64,000 nt of DNA from Halorussus amylolyticus. Its GTDB lineage: Archaea; Halobacteriota; Halobacteria; Halobacteriales; Haladaptataceae. The notes under the pieces were generated by a model that made no database searches, was not told the origin of the DNA, and was given only the letters and a program-made list of their open reading frames with translations. The translations under genes and the position numbers were made by a program. The stretch covers positions 1 through 64,000 of the forward strand of contig NZ_ML974130.1 of NCBI RefSeq assembly GCF_004143485.2. Direction: 5' to 3'. Shown one piece after another: positions 41,483 through 50,520 of this stretch. Positions within the stretch are counted from its first letter, which is position 1. Every line of letters starts with the position of its first letter.

Positions 41483-42874
41483 ATGAGCGGAGTCAACGAC
41501 GACGCCGACGCATCGCTCGTCGAACGCATTCGAGAAACGCCCCAGCCAGCGATGCGGTGGCTCGCGGGCGCGCTGGCGCTGTTCGTCCTCGAAGCCGGTG
41601 CGGTCGTCAATGCGGTCACCGGACTGTTCGGCTCTCCGGTCGATATCCCGACGCTGCTCTCGCGGGACGTCATCCCGAACAACGGCTATCAGACGCCAGC
41701 GGGTGTCTGGGAGGAGACGTTCCTCGGTCTCTCGGCCGGACAGGCGTGGGCGTTCCGCGTCGTCCTCATCTACCTGTACGCGTTCATCGTGGCGTGGTGG
41801 GTCTGGCGGGGCTATCTCGTCTTCCGAAAACACTACCGTCACGCCGACTGGACGCCCCGCGACGACATGGTGGACCGACTTCGGGGCCACCGATGGGGGC
41901 AGTTCGGCGCGATTATTGTGTTCATGTTCGTCGTGATGGCGCTGTTCGCGCCTGCGCTCGGCCCGACGACGGTCGAACGGACCATCTCCGACCCGTACTC
42001 GTATCACGTCGAGTACTACGAGGACGGCGAACTCCAGAACACCACGGTCGGACAGGCGAACCTCGGTTCGCGGTCGCAGGGCAACCCCGACCGAAACGTC
42101 GGTCCGATGCAGTACGACGACTTCGGTCGGTTCCATCCGTTCGGAACGATACCGAGCGGGAAGGACATGTTCACGTTCATGGCCGCGGGGGCGCGGGTGT
42201 CGCTGTTCATCGGTCTGGTGTCAATCGGCATCAGCGGGTTCATCGCCGCGGCCTTCGCGTTGCTGACCGCCTACTACAAGGGACTGGTCGACCTCGTGGT
42301 CGTCATCACCGGCGACTCGATAATGTCGCTCCCGAGACTGCTGTTCGTGATGCTGTTGTCGGTGGTGCTCGGCGGGTCGTGGATATCGAGCATCTACAAC
42401 GGCGGCTTCCTGTTGGCGCTCATCTTCGCCGGGACGGGTTGGCCGTTCCTCTGGCGGTCGGTCCGCGGTCCGGCGTTTCAGGTGGCCGAACAGGAGTGGA
42501 TAGACGCCGCCAAGAGCTTCGGTCAGAAACCGCGGGTGACGATGCAAAAGCACATGGCACCGTACATCCTCGGCTATCTGTTGGTGTACGCCTCGATGAG
42601 CCTCGGCGGCATCATCGTCGCGGTCGCGGGCCTCTCGTTCCTCGGACTCGGAATCAGCCCGCCGACGCCCGAGTGGGGCCGCGCCATCGACATGGGGCAG
42701 GCGTACGTCACCACTTCCTCGTGGCACATCTCGTTCATCCCGGGCGTGATGATTGTGCTGGTCGTAACCGCGTTCAACGCGCTGGGCGACGGTATCCGTG
42801 ACGCCGTTGACCCGCAGAGCGAGGGCGGCGACACGAGTACTGAGGCCACCGCGGGCACCGGAGGTGGTGCCTGA
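41483..42874 (+). CDS. Oligopeptide ABC transporter permease (DppC-like), long N-terminus
   Basis: The 463-residue second permease is longer than the usual 290-310 because of about 150 N-terminal residues with two extra spans (ALALFVLEAGAVVNAV and AWAFRVVLIYLYAFIVAWWVW). The conserved core begins near RLRGHRWGQFGAIIVFMFVV. The EAA loop is EQEWIDAAKSFGQKPRVTM. Its end overlaps the start of the next gene (TGATG). Haloarchaeal relatives often share this extension. Confidence 0.92.
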   Translation: MSGVNDDADASLVERIRETPQPAMRWLAGALALFVLEAGAVVNAVTGLFGSPVDIPTLLSRDVIPNNGYQTPAGVWEETFLGLSAGQAWAFRVVLIYLYAFIVAWWVWRGYLVFRKHYRHADWTPRDDMVDRLRGHRWGQFGAIIVFMFVVMALFAPALGPTTVERTISDPYSYHVEYYEDGELQNTTVGQANLGSRSQGNPDRNVGPMQYDDFGRFHPFGTIPSGKDMFTFMAAGARVSLFIGLVSIGISGFIAAAFALLTAYYKGLVDLVVVITGDSIMSLPRLLFVMLLSVVLGGSWISSIYNGGFLLALIFAGTGWPFLWRSVRGPAFQVAEQEWIDAAKSFGQKPRVTMQKHMAPYILGYLLVYASMSLGGIIVAVAGLSFLGLGISPPTPEWGRAIDMGQAYVTTSSWHISFIPGVMIVLVVTAFNALGDGIRDAVDPQSEGGDTSTEATAGTGGGA

Positions 42875-43952
42875 TGGCACAGACCGAACGCACCGAGACT
42901 CGCAGCGAGCAGGAGCCGCTGCTCTCGGTGGAGAACCTGCAGACGGCGTTCTTCACGGATAAGGAGGTGATTCGGGCGGTAGACGGCATCAGCTTCGACA
43001 TCCGGCGGGGCGAGACCGTCGGCATCGTCGGCGAGTCCGGGTCCGGAAAGAGCGTCACCGCCCGGTCCATCATGGGACTGGTCGATACGCCCGGTCGAAT
43101 CCTCGACGGTAGCAGCATCCGGTTCGACGGCGAGGAACTCACCGACAAAACCGAAAAGGAGTACCGCAACATTCGGGGCGGCGACATCGCGATGGTGTTC
43201 CAGGACCCGCTCACCAGTCTGAACCCCGTCTACTCGGTGGGCAACCAAATCAAGGAAGCCCTCCGACTTCATCAGGGGATGAAGGGCGCGCAAGCCACGG
43301 AGGAAGCCATCGACCTCTTGGAGGCGGTGGGCATCCCGGACGCCTCGCGGCGGGTCAAAGAGTACCCCCACGAGTTCTCGGGCGGGATGCGCCAGCGCGC
43401 GGTCATCGCGATGGCGCTGGCGTGTGACCCCGAACTCCTCATCTGCGACGAGCCAACGACCGCGCTCGACGTCACGATTCAGGCCCAGATTCTCGAACTG
43501 CTCGACGACCTGCAGGAGAAGCGCGACCTCGCTATCATGTTCATCACCCACGACATGGGCGTCATCGCCGAGACGTCCGACCGAGTCAACGTGATGTACG
43601 CGGGCGAAGTCGTCGAGAGCGCGCCCGTCGAGGAACTGTTCGCGAATCCACGCCACCCCTACACCCAGGGACTCCTCAAGTCAATTCCGGGCAATCAGCC
43701 CGACGCCGACCGCCTCGAAACCATCGAGGGCGACGTGCCGACACCGAACGAACCCGCGACGTACTGCCGGTTCGAACCCCGATGTCCCAAGGCGTTCGAC
43801 GACTGCACTCGGGTCCACCCCGAAGGGGTCGAAGTCAACGCCGACGCCGACGACCACACCGCCGCCTGCCTGCTGTATCCCGAAGACGAGTCTCGGGAGG
43901 AGGCGGTCGCAGTCCACGACCGACGCGGCAACGACGAGGAGGTGACCAACGA

Positions 43953-43956
<4 letters not shown>
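42874..43956 (+). CDS. Oligopeptide ABC transporter ATPase (DppD-like)
   Basis: A 360-residue ATP-binding subunit. Walker A is [13 protein letters not shown] (about 53-65), the signature is [13 protein letters not shown], Walker B is [12 protein letters not shown], and the switch His is in FITHDMGV. The C-terminal oligopeptide domain has cysteines in YCRFEPRCP and AACLLYPE. Its stop overlaps the next ATG (ATGA). Confidence 0.94.
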
Positions 43957-45280
<1,324 letters not shown>

Positions 45281-45281
<1 letters not shown>

Positions 45282-45727
45282 TGTCTTCGACCGCCTCGCG
45301 CCGCGCTCGGCAGGCGCTCGACGCGCTCGCGTACGCCCTCGCGGTTGCGGCAGTCGTGTTCGCTGGCGGCGCTGTCGTCGGGTTTGCGGCGGGAGGCGGT
45401 CTGGTGACCGCGAAGTTCGTGATGTTCGTCGTGGGGTTGTTGCTGTTCGGATACGGGACGTTTCAGTTGCGTCCGAGTCCGCCGTGGGGGACCGAATCGA
45501 CCGAAGACGGCGAACTGAAGGTGACGCGAAACACCTCGAACGGGAGGGTGGTCGGGTCGCGCGACGAGACCCGATTTCAGGCGGCGGTCCAGCAGATTCC
45601 GCCGGTGTCGCGCTACCCGCTCGCGCCCGACGATAGGCTCTCGGACGGCGCGAAGTTGTTCCTCGCCAGCCTCGCGGTGCTCGCGTGGTCGTTCGTCATG
45701 GAGACCGTCTTCGGTGTCGGGGTGTGA
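45281..45727 (+). CDS. DUF7555-like membrane protein
   Basis: A 148-residue protein with spans ALAYALAVAAVVFAGGAVVG, AKFVMFVVGLLLFGYGTF and FLASLAVLAWSFVMETVFG. The middle has a PWGTESTEDGELKVTRNTSNG loop and RYPLAPDDRLSDGAKLF. ATG 45281 overlaps the DppF stop (TGATG), so it may be read from the transporter transcript. Function unknown; a haloarchaeal family. Confidence 0.75.
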
Positions 45728-45790
45728 CTCGGCCGCCGTGACGACCGCCAAGCAACAAATTTTACCGCCAGCAGGTAGACAGACACACGT

Positions 45791-46369
45791 ATGCCAGAGA
45801 CCGGGGCCGGGGACGACACCGACTACGCCGAGCAGATTGCGGCCAGCGCCGACGTTCACAAGAACGCGTGGCAGCGCACCATCGAGGACATGCAGACGAT
45901 GGCCGACGACCTCGAAGCCGAGGGGTGGGATGTTCTGCCCATCGGCGCGGGCCACACCGCACCCACCAACCCCGACGCGGGCGAGACCGACCGCTTCGGA
46001 CTCGTCCACGTCGTGCCGGGCAACAAGGCCGAGGCGTTCGCCGACGCGGTGGAGACCGGGAAATTCCCGAAGTATCAGGTGTTCCGCAACGAGATGCAGG
46101 GCCGAGTCTTTCTGGTGACCCAACTGCTCGACCCCGATACCGAGCAGGCCATCCTCATCGCGGGCAACTTCGAGGTCCGCCACGCGGCCGGTCTGGTCAA
46201 GAACGCGCTCGAAGAGGACGTGATGTACACTCACGTCCAGAAACTCGACAAGACGCACTTGGGGTCGTTCCGCCACGACGACGTGGAGAAGTTCTTCCCG
46301 AATCCGGAGAAGTACACGGGCTACGGCGTGGAGTTCGAGGTCGATTCGGACGGGGACGACTCGGAGTAA
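45791..46369 (+). CDS. Conserved haloarchaeal protein (DUF7529-like)
   Basis: A 192-residue acidic soluble protein. Recognisable family segments are WQRTIEDMQTMADDLEAEGW, then VLPIGAGHTAPTNPDAGETD, FGLVHVVPGNKAEAF, FKYQVFRNE-like (here KYQVFRNEMQGRVFLVTQLL), and THLGSFRHDDVEKFFPNP. No catalytic site recognised. The box CAAATTTTACC (about 45757-45766) is about 30 nt before the ATG. Function unknown. Confidence 0.8.
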   Translation: MPETGAGDDTDYAEQIAASADVHKNAWQRTIEDMQTMADDLEAEGWDVLPIGAGHTAPTNPDAGETDRFGLVHVVPGNKAEAFADAVETGKFPKYQVFRNEMQGRVFLVTQLLDPDTEQAILIAGNFEVRHAAGLVKNALEEDVMYTHVQKLDKTHLGSFRHDDVEKFFPNPEKYTGYGVEFEVDSDGDDSE

Positions 46370-46625
46370 TCACTTCGCGAAAGCTATTGTTCCAGGGACG
46401 TTTCGGGCAGGGTCTTCGCTCGCTTTAGGTACTTTTCCAAGTCGAGTGTTCCACCGGTATTTGGCGGGTGGATATAAATACCTCTATACATAAGACCGCG
46501 GAATTTTGGCCTGTCGAGGGTTTGAACGGAGGTATTGACGGTGTTAGAAATCGCAGTGGATTCGTTGATTGTTCCACCCTATTTTTGCGTCCGCATATAT
46601 TACCAGGGGCCGTTTTTACGGAACC
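46370..46625. other. AT-rich spacer with a promoter
   Basis: Lower GC than either flank. It holds TATAAATA (46473-46480) and a second box CATATATTA (about 46593-46601), 25-33 nt before the small gene at 46626. Partial ORB-like halves (TGTTCCACC) occur at about 46449 and 46567, with TTCCACC...GGGTGGA as an inverted pair at about 46451-46473. No gene is seen. Confidence 0.55.
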
Positions 46626-46715
46626 ATGAGAAAGAGAAGCTTAGATGGTGAAAAACTCAGCCCCGCAGATCAGAATGTCTGGTACGGTCTCAACAAACAG
46701 GTGAGCACAGAATGA
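46626..46715 (+). CDS. 29-residue peptide, first of an overlapping pair
   Basis: A short basic start (MRKRSLDGEKLS) followed by PADQNVWYGLNKQVSTE. The box CATATATTA at about 46593-46601 is at the leaderless distance, and the stop overlaps the ATG of the next gene (ATGA). Codon use is AT-richer than the genome. The overlap and promoter make it more likely than chance, but no homologue is known to me. Confidence 0.55.
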   Translation: MRKRSLDGEKLSPADQNVWYGLNKQVSTE

Positions 46716-46888
46716 CTGTGGGTTCTGCATTTTTTATCGGCCTAATTGGACTGATTGGTCTGATAGCCGTGATGGTAATTATTGCATCAAAAGATTGGTC
46801 CTGCTTTAGCCTGACAATGGAGTTGGGCGAGTTTATCAAGGCCGAACTGTCAGCAGAGCGCCCTGACGACGAGTACCGTCAACGGTAG
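46712..46888 (+). CDS. 58-residue single-span membrane peptide
   Basis: ATG 46712 overlaps the upstream stop. A hydrophobic helix (GSAFFIGLIGLIGLIAVMV) is followed by a charged C-terminus (KDWSC, then LGEFIKAELSAERPDDEYRQR). Codon use is AT-rich (ATT, TTT, GCA), unlike neighbours, suggesting acquired DNA. It might be a small toxin, signalling or transport-associated peptide; the family is unknown. An inverted repeat AGCTAGCTT...AAGCTAGCT (46891-46943) follows and may terminate the pair. Confidence 0.6.
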   Translation: MTVGSAFFIGLIGLIGLIAVMVIIASKDWSCFSLTMELGEFIKAELSAERPDDEYRQR

Positions 46889-47236
46889 CTAGCTAGCTTC
46901 GTAGTAGTGGCCGCGTCCACTGGAGGACGACACAAAGCTAGCTGTTGCTTCCACCAATGAGAAACCGCACAGCACCGCGACCGCACCTCGCCCTCCCCAA
47001 CCGCCTGCGTTGCTCGCTTCGCTGTGCTACTCGGCCCTCGCGCGGTTCGGCGCGGCCACTGACGGGCCGCGCCAGCGCGCGCCGGGATTGGTGTCCCACC
47101 GAGCGCGTCGTGGTTTGGTTCGCTCTAGACCGATTTCAACGACCGACGACCACCGCGTACTCCCGGTCCAAATTTCCCACCGCTACGAGTGTTCGCTTCG
47201 TAGACTACAAGAAGGCCCAACACGTACGCGCCGAAC
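46889..47236. other. Spacer before the CBS gene
   Basis: Contains the inverted repeat AGCTAGCTT/AAGCTAGCT (46891-46899 and 46935-46943), then a GC-rich stretch with a perfect hairpin GGCGCGGCC-ACTGACG-GGCCGCGCC (47049-47073). The ORFs here have no promoter or recognisable product. Confidence 0.45.
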
Positions 47237-48085
47237 ATGAACGTCGGCGAAGCCATGACGCCACGCTCGGAAGTCGTCACCGCGACCATTCCGGGCACCC
47301 GTGACGACGTGCTCGAATACCTACAGGAACGCTCGTTCTCCTCGGTCCCCGTAGTCAAGGAGACCGACGACGGCGAGGAGTTTCAGGGACTCGTCTCCCG
47401 AGACGACCTCATCGAGAACCCCGACGAAGACCAACTCGCCATTCTGATGCGCGAGGTCCCGACCACGACTCAGGACACGACCATCGAGGAGGTCGCGGCG
47501 CTGATGGTCACCGAGGGAACCCGGCGCGTGCCGGTCGTGGACGGCACGCTAGAGGGCATCGTCACCGTGACCGACGTGGTCCGGGCCATCGCCGACGGGG
47601 ACGCCGACGGCGAGACGCAGGTCGCCGAGTTGGCGGCCCGCGACGTGAACACCACCTACGACGAGGTGCCGCTCACGGTCGCCGAGCGCGAACTCTACTA
47701 CGCCAACCTCCCCTACGCGGTCGTGCTGGACGCCGACGGCGAGATGGACGGCGTGCTGACCGAGGTGGACATCATCGACGTGGCGCGCGTGGTCGAAGGC
47801 GAAGCCGACACCGGCGACTCCATCGCCGACGACGACGACGACTGGAAGTGGGAGTCCATCAAGGCCGTCGGCAAGCGCTACCTGCCGACCCGGAACGTCG
47901 AGATTCCGGCCGCGCCCGTCCGGGAGTTCATGACCCACGACGTGGTGACGGTCTCGGGGACCAAGACCGCGAAGGAGGTCGCCCAGATGATGCTCCGCCA
48001 CGACATCGAACAGATTCCGCTGGTCAACGGCGACGAACTCACGGGCATCGTCCGCGACATCAATCTCCTGGAGGCGCTCCGATGA
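47237..48085 (+). CDS. Four-CBS-domain protein
   Basis: A 282-residue regulatory protein made of tandem CBS domains that usually bind adenine nucleotides. Repeats begin near VGEAMTPRSEVVTATIPGTR, LMREVPTTTQDTTIEEVAALM, a middle with LAARDVNTTYDEVPLTVAERE, and FMTHDVVTVSGTKTAKEVAQMM. Each repeat ends in a GIV- or GLV-type strand (FQGLVSRDDL, GIVTVTDVVRA, GVLTEVDIID, GIVRDINLL). Its stop overlaps the glyS start (ATGA), suggesting coupling to glycyl-tRNA synthetase. Confidence 0.93.
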   Translation: MNVGEAMTPRSEVVTATIPGTRDDVLEYLQERSFSSVPVVKETDDGEEFQGLVSRDDLIENPDEDQLAILMREVPTTTQDTTIEEVAALMVTEGTRRVPVVDGTLEGIVTVTDVVRAIADGDADGETQVAELAARDVNTTYDEVPLTVAERELYYANLPYAVVLDADGEMDGVLTEVDIIDVARVVEGEADTGDSIADDDDDWKWESIKAVGKRYLPTRNVEIPAAPVREFMTHDVVTVSGTKTAKEVAQMMLRHDIEQIPLVNGDELTGIVRDINLLEALR

Positions 48086-49830
48086 GCCGCGACCTCGTGG
48101 AACTCGCCAAGCGCCGGGGTTACTTCTTCCAGTCGGCGAGTGCGTACGGCGGCGTCTCGGGCTTCTACACCTACGGCCCGGAGGGCGCGACCCTGAAGGA
48201 CAACGTCGAGGACGCGTGGCGCGAGCGGTTCCAAGTTCGGGAGGGTCACCGCGAAATCGACGCCCCGACCGTGATGCCCGAACCCGTCTTCGAGGCGTCG
48301 GGTCACCTCGACACCTTCGACGACATGCTCGTTGAGTGCCCCGAGTGCGGCGAGAGCCACCGCGCCGACCACCTCATCGAGGACAACACCGACATCGAGG
48401 AGGCCGAGAGCATCCCGATTTCCGAGGTCGAGGACCTCATCGCGGACCACGACCTCCGGTGTCCGAACTGCGACGCCGAACTCGCCGGGGTACCGGTCGA
48501 GGACTTCAACCTCATGTTCGAGACCAACATCGGTCCGGGCGACTCCTCGCCGGGCTACCTCCGGCCCGAGACCGCGCAGGGCATCTTCGTGGAGTTCCCC
48601 CAGCTCGCGGAGTACGCCCGGAATCAGCTCCCGTTCGGTATCACGCAAATCGGCAAGGCCTACCGGAACGAAATCAGCCCCCGGAAGTCCATCATCCGGG
48701 TCCGGGAGTTCACGCAGGCCGAGTTGGAACACTTCATCGACCCCACCGAGGACGAACCCCCGCTCGACCGCGTGGCCGACGTGGAACTCACGCTCTATTC
48801 CGCCGAGGAACAGGAGAAAGACGACGGCGAGTACGTCACGAAGACCGTCCGAGAAGCCGTCGATGAGGGCATCGTCCACGAGTGGATAGCCTACTACCTC
48901 GGCGTCGGCAAGCAGTGGTACGAGTCCATCGGCGTGGACATGGACCGGTTCCGCTACCGCCAGCACCTCCCGGGCGAGCGCGCCCACTACTCGGCGGACT
49001 GCTGGGACGCCGAGAGCGAGGTGGACGGCGACTGGATAGAGATTACGGGCTACTCCTACCGGAGCGACTACGACCTCGGCAAGCACGACGAGTACTCCGA
49101 CGACGACTTCACCGTGTTCAAGCAGTACGACGAGCCGAAAGTGGTCGAGCGCGCCACCGTGGACCCCGACATGAGCTACCTCGGTCCGGAGTTCGGCGGC
49201 GCGGCGGGCGACATCGCTGACGCGCTCGAAACGCTCGCCGAACGCGACCGCAAAGCCTTCGACGGCGAGGAAGTCGCCGTCGAAGTTGGCGGTGAGGAGT
49301 ACGCCATCCCGACCGAGAAGACCGGCTTCTCCGTCGAGGAGGTCAAGGAGACGGGCGAACACGTCCTCCCCCACGTGGTCGAACCGTCCATCGGTATCGA
49401 CCGCGTCGTCTACACCGTCCTCGACCACGCCTACGAAACTGACGAAATCGAGGGCGAGACGCGAACGCGTCTCGCGCTCGAACCCGCGGTCGCGCCCACC
49501 TTCGTCGGCGTGTTCCCGCTGATGGACAAGGACGGCATGGGCGAGGTCGCCCGCGAAATCACCGACGACCTGCGCGCGGCGGGTCTCGACGTGACCTACG
49601 ACGACTCGGGTAACATCGGTCGGCGCTACCGCCGACAGGACGAGGTCGGCACCCCGTTCTGCGTCACGGTGGATTACGAGAGTCTGGAAGACGACGCAGT
49701 CACGCTCCGCGAGCGCGACTCGACCGAACAGGTCCGGGTGCCGATTTCGGACCTCGACGACCTCCTCGCCGACCTGCAGGCGGGCGAAACGACCTTCGCG
49801 GAACTCGACGCGCCAGCGCCCGAGCAGTGA
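48082..49830 (+). CDS. glyS: Glycyl-tRNA synthetase
   Basis: A 582-residue alpha2 eukaryotic/archaeal type enzyme. It starts MSRDLVELAKRRGYFFQSAS, the family opening. Motif 1 lies near GYFTYGPEG-like FYTYGPEGATLKDN. A zinc pair is seen in VECPECGESH and RCPNCDAELAG. Motif 2 is GKAYRNEISPRKSIIRVREF, and motif 3 follows VEPSIGIDRVVYTVLDHAYE. The C-terminal anticodon domain is present (LEPAVAPTFVGVFPL). The start overlaps the CBS gene, and the dolichol-kinase-like gene overlaps the stop (GTGA). Confidence 0.96.
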   Translation: MSRDLVELAKRRGYFFQSASAYGGVSGFYTYGPEGATLKDNVEDAWRERFQVREGHREIDAPTVMPEPVFEASGHLDTFDDMLVECPECGESHRADHLIEDNTDIEEAESIPISEVEDLIADHDLRCPNCDAELAGVPVEDFNLMFETNIGPGDSSPGYLRPETAQGIFVEFPQLAEYARNQLPFGITQIGKAYRNEISPRKSIIRVREFTQAELEHFIDPTEDEPPLDRVADVELTLYSAEEQEKDDGEYVTKTVREAVDEGIVHEWIAYYLGVGKQWYESIGVDMDRFRYRQHLPGERAHYSADCWDAESEVDGDWIEITGYSYRSDYDLGKHDEYSDDDFTVFKQYDEPKVVERATVDPDMSYLGPEFGGAAGDIADALETLAERDRKAFDGEEVAVEVGGEEYAIPTEKTGFSVEEVKETGEHVLPHVVEPSIGIDRVVYTVLDHAYETDEIEGETRTRLALEPAVAPTFVGVFPLMDKDGMGEVAREITDDLRAAGLDVTYDDSGNIGRRYRRQDEVGTPFCVTVDYESLEDDAVTLRERDSTEQVRVPISDLDDLLADLQAGETTFAELDAPAPEQ

Positions 49831-50411
49831 CCGTGGCAGGGGAACTCAAGCGCCGACTCGTCCACGTCAGCGGCACCGGCTACCCGGCGCTGTTCCTGCT
49901 CGGTCTCGCGAGCTACGACCAACTCCGCCTCCTGCTCGTCGCGAGTTCGGTCGCCGCGCTCGCGCTCGAAGCGGTGCGTTTACTCGTCGGTCTCGACTGG
50001 CGAATCTTCGACGAACTCACCCGCGAGTACGAGCAGGACAACGTCGCGGGCTACGCGCTCTACATGTTCGGGATGACCGTGGCCGCGCTCGCGTTCGAAC
50101 CCCGCGTTGCGATTCCCGCGATGTTGATGCTCACCATCGCCGACCCCATCAGCGGCCTCGTCGGGTCGGGCGAACTCGGCGTGAAAGCCGCCCACACCCT
50201 CCTGCTCACGTTCGGCGTCTGCGTCCTCATCGCCAGTCTCTCCGGGCTTCCCGTGATTGCGGCCATCCTCGGCGCGCTCGCGGCGACGTTGGCTGACGGC
50301 GCGAAGCCGGTCATCTCGGGCTACGTCGTCGACGACAATCTCACGATTCCGGTGGGCGCGGCGGTCGCGATTTATCTGTCGCTGCAGTACCTGCCGACGG
50401 TGACATTCTGA
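49827..50411 (+). CDS. Dolichol kinase / CTP:phosphatidate cytidylyltransferase-like membrane protein
   Basis: A 194-residue polytopic membrane protein. LKRRLVHVSGTGYPALFLLG at the start, an LGAxxADGxKP-like segment (LAATLADGAKPVISGYVVDDN) and the DP motif (TIADPISGLVGSGELG) match the dolichol/phytol kinase family, which uses CTP to phosphorylate isoprenoid alcohols. In archaea this supplies dolichyl phosphate for N-glycosylation or recycling. GTG 49827 overlaps the glyS stop; GTG 49833 is an alternative. Confidence 0.85.
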   Translation: MTVAGELKRRLVHVSGTGYPALFLLGLASYDQLRLLLVASSVAALALEAVRLLVGLDWRIFDELTREYEQDNVAGYALYMFGMTVAALAFEPRVAIPAMLMLTIADPISGLVGSGELGVKAAHTLLLTFGVCVLIASLSGLPVIAAILGALAATLADGAKPVISGYVVDDNLTIPVGAAVAIYLSLQYLPTVTF

Positions 50412-50520
50412 GAACGCGCGAGTTCACCGCGGCCGGGCCGAAACTGGCTTTTTCGCCTTCGTTTCACTTTCACCCCGCAACGCGAACCCTTTAATCGCTT
50501 GCCGACGAACCTCTCCACGA

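Noticed and set aside
46945-47304. 119-codon plus-strand frame before the CBS gene
   Set aside because: Arg/Pro-rich shadow composition, no promoter, and it runs into the CBS gene out of frame.
50457-50474. ORB-like CCTTCGTTTCACTTTCACC before hef
   Set aside because: Only the GTGAAACGAAGG half matches and the G string is lost; below the quality of the other sites.
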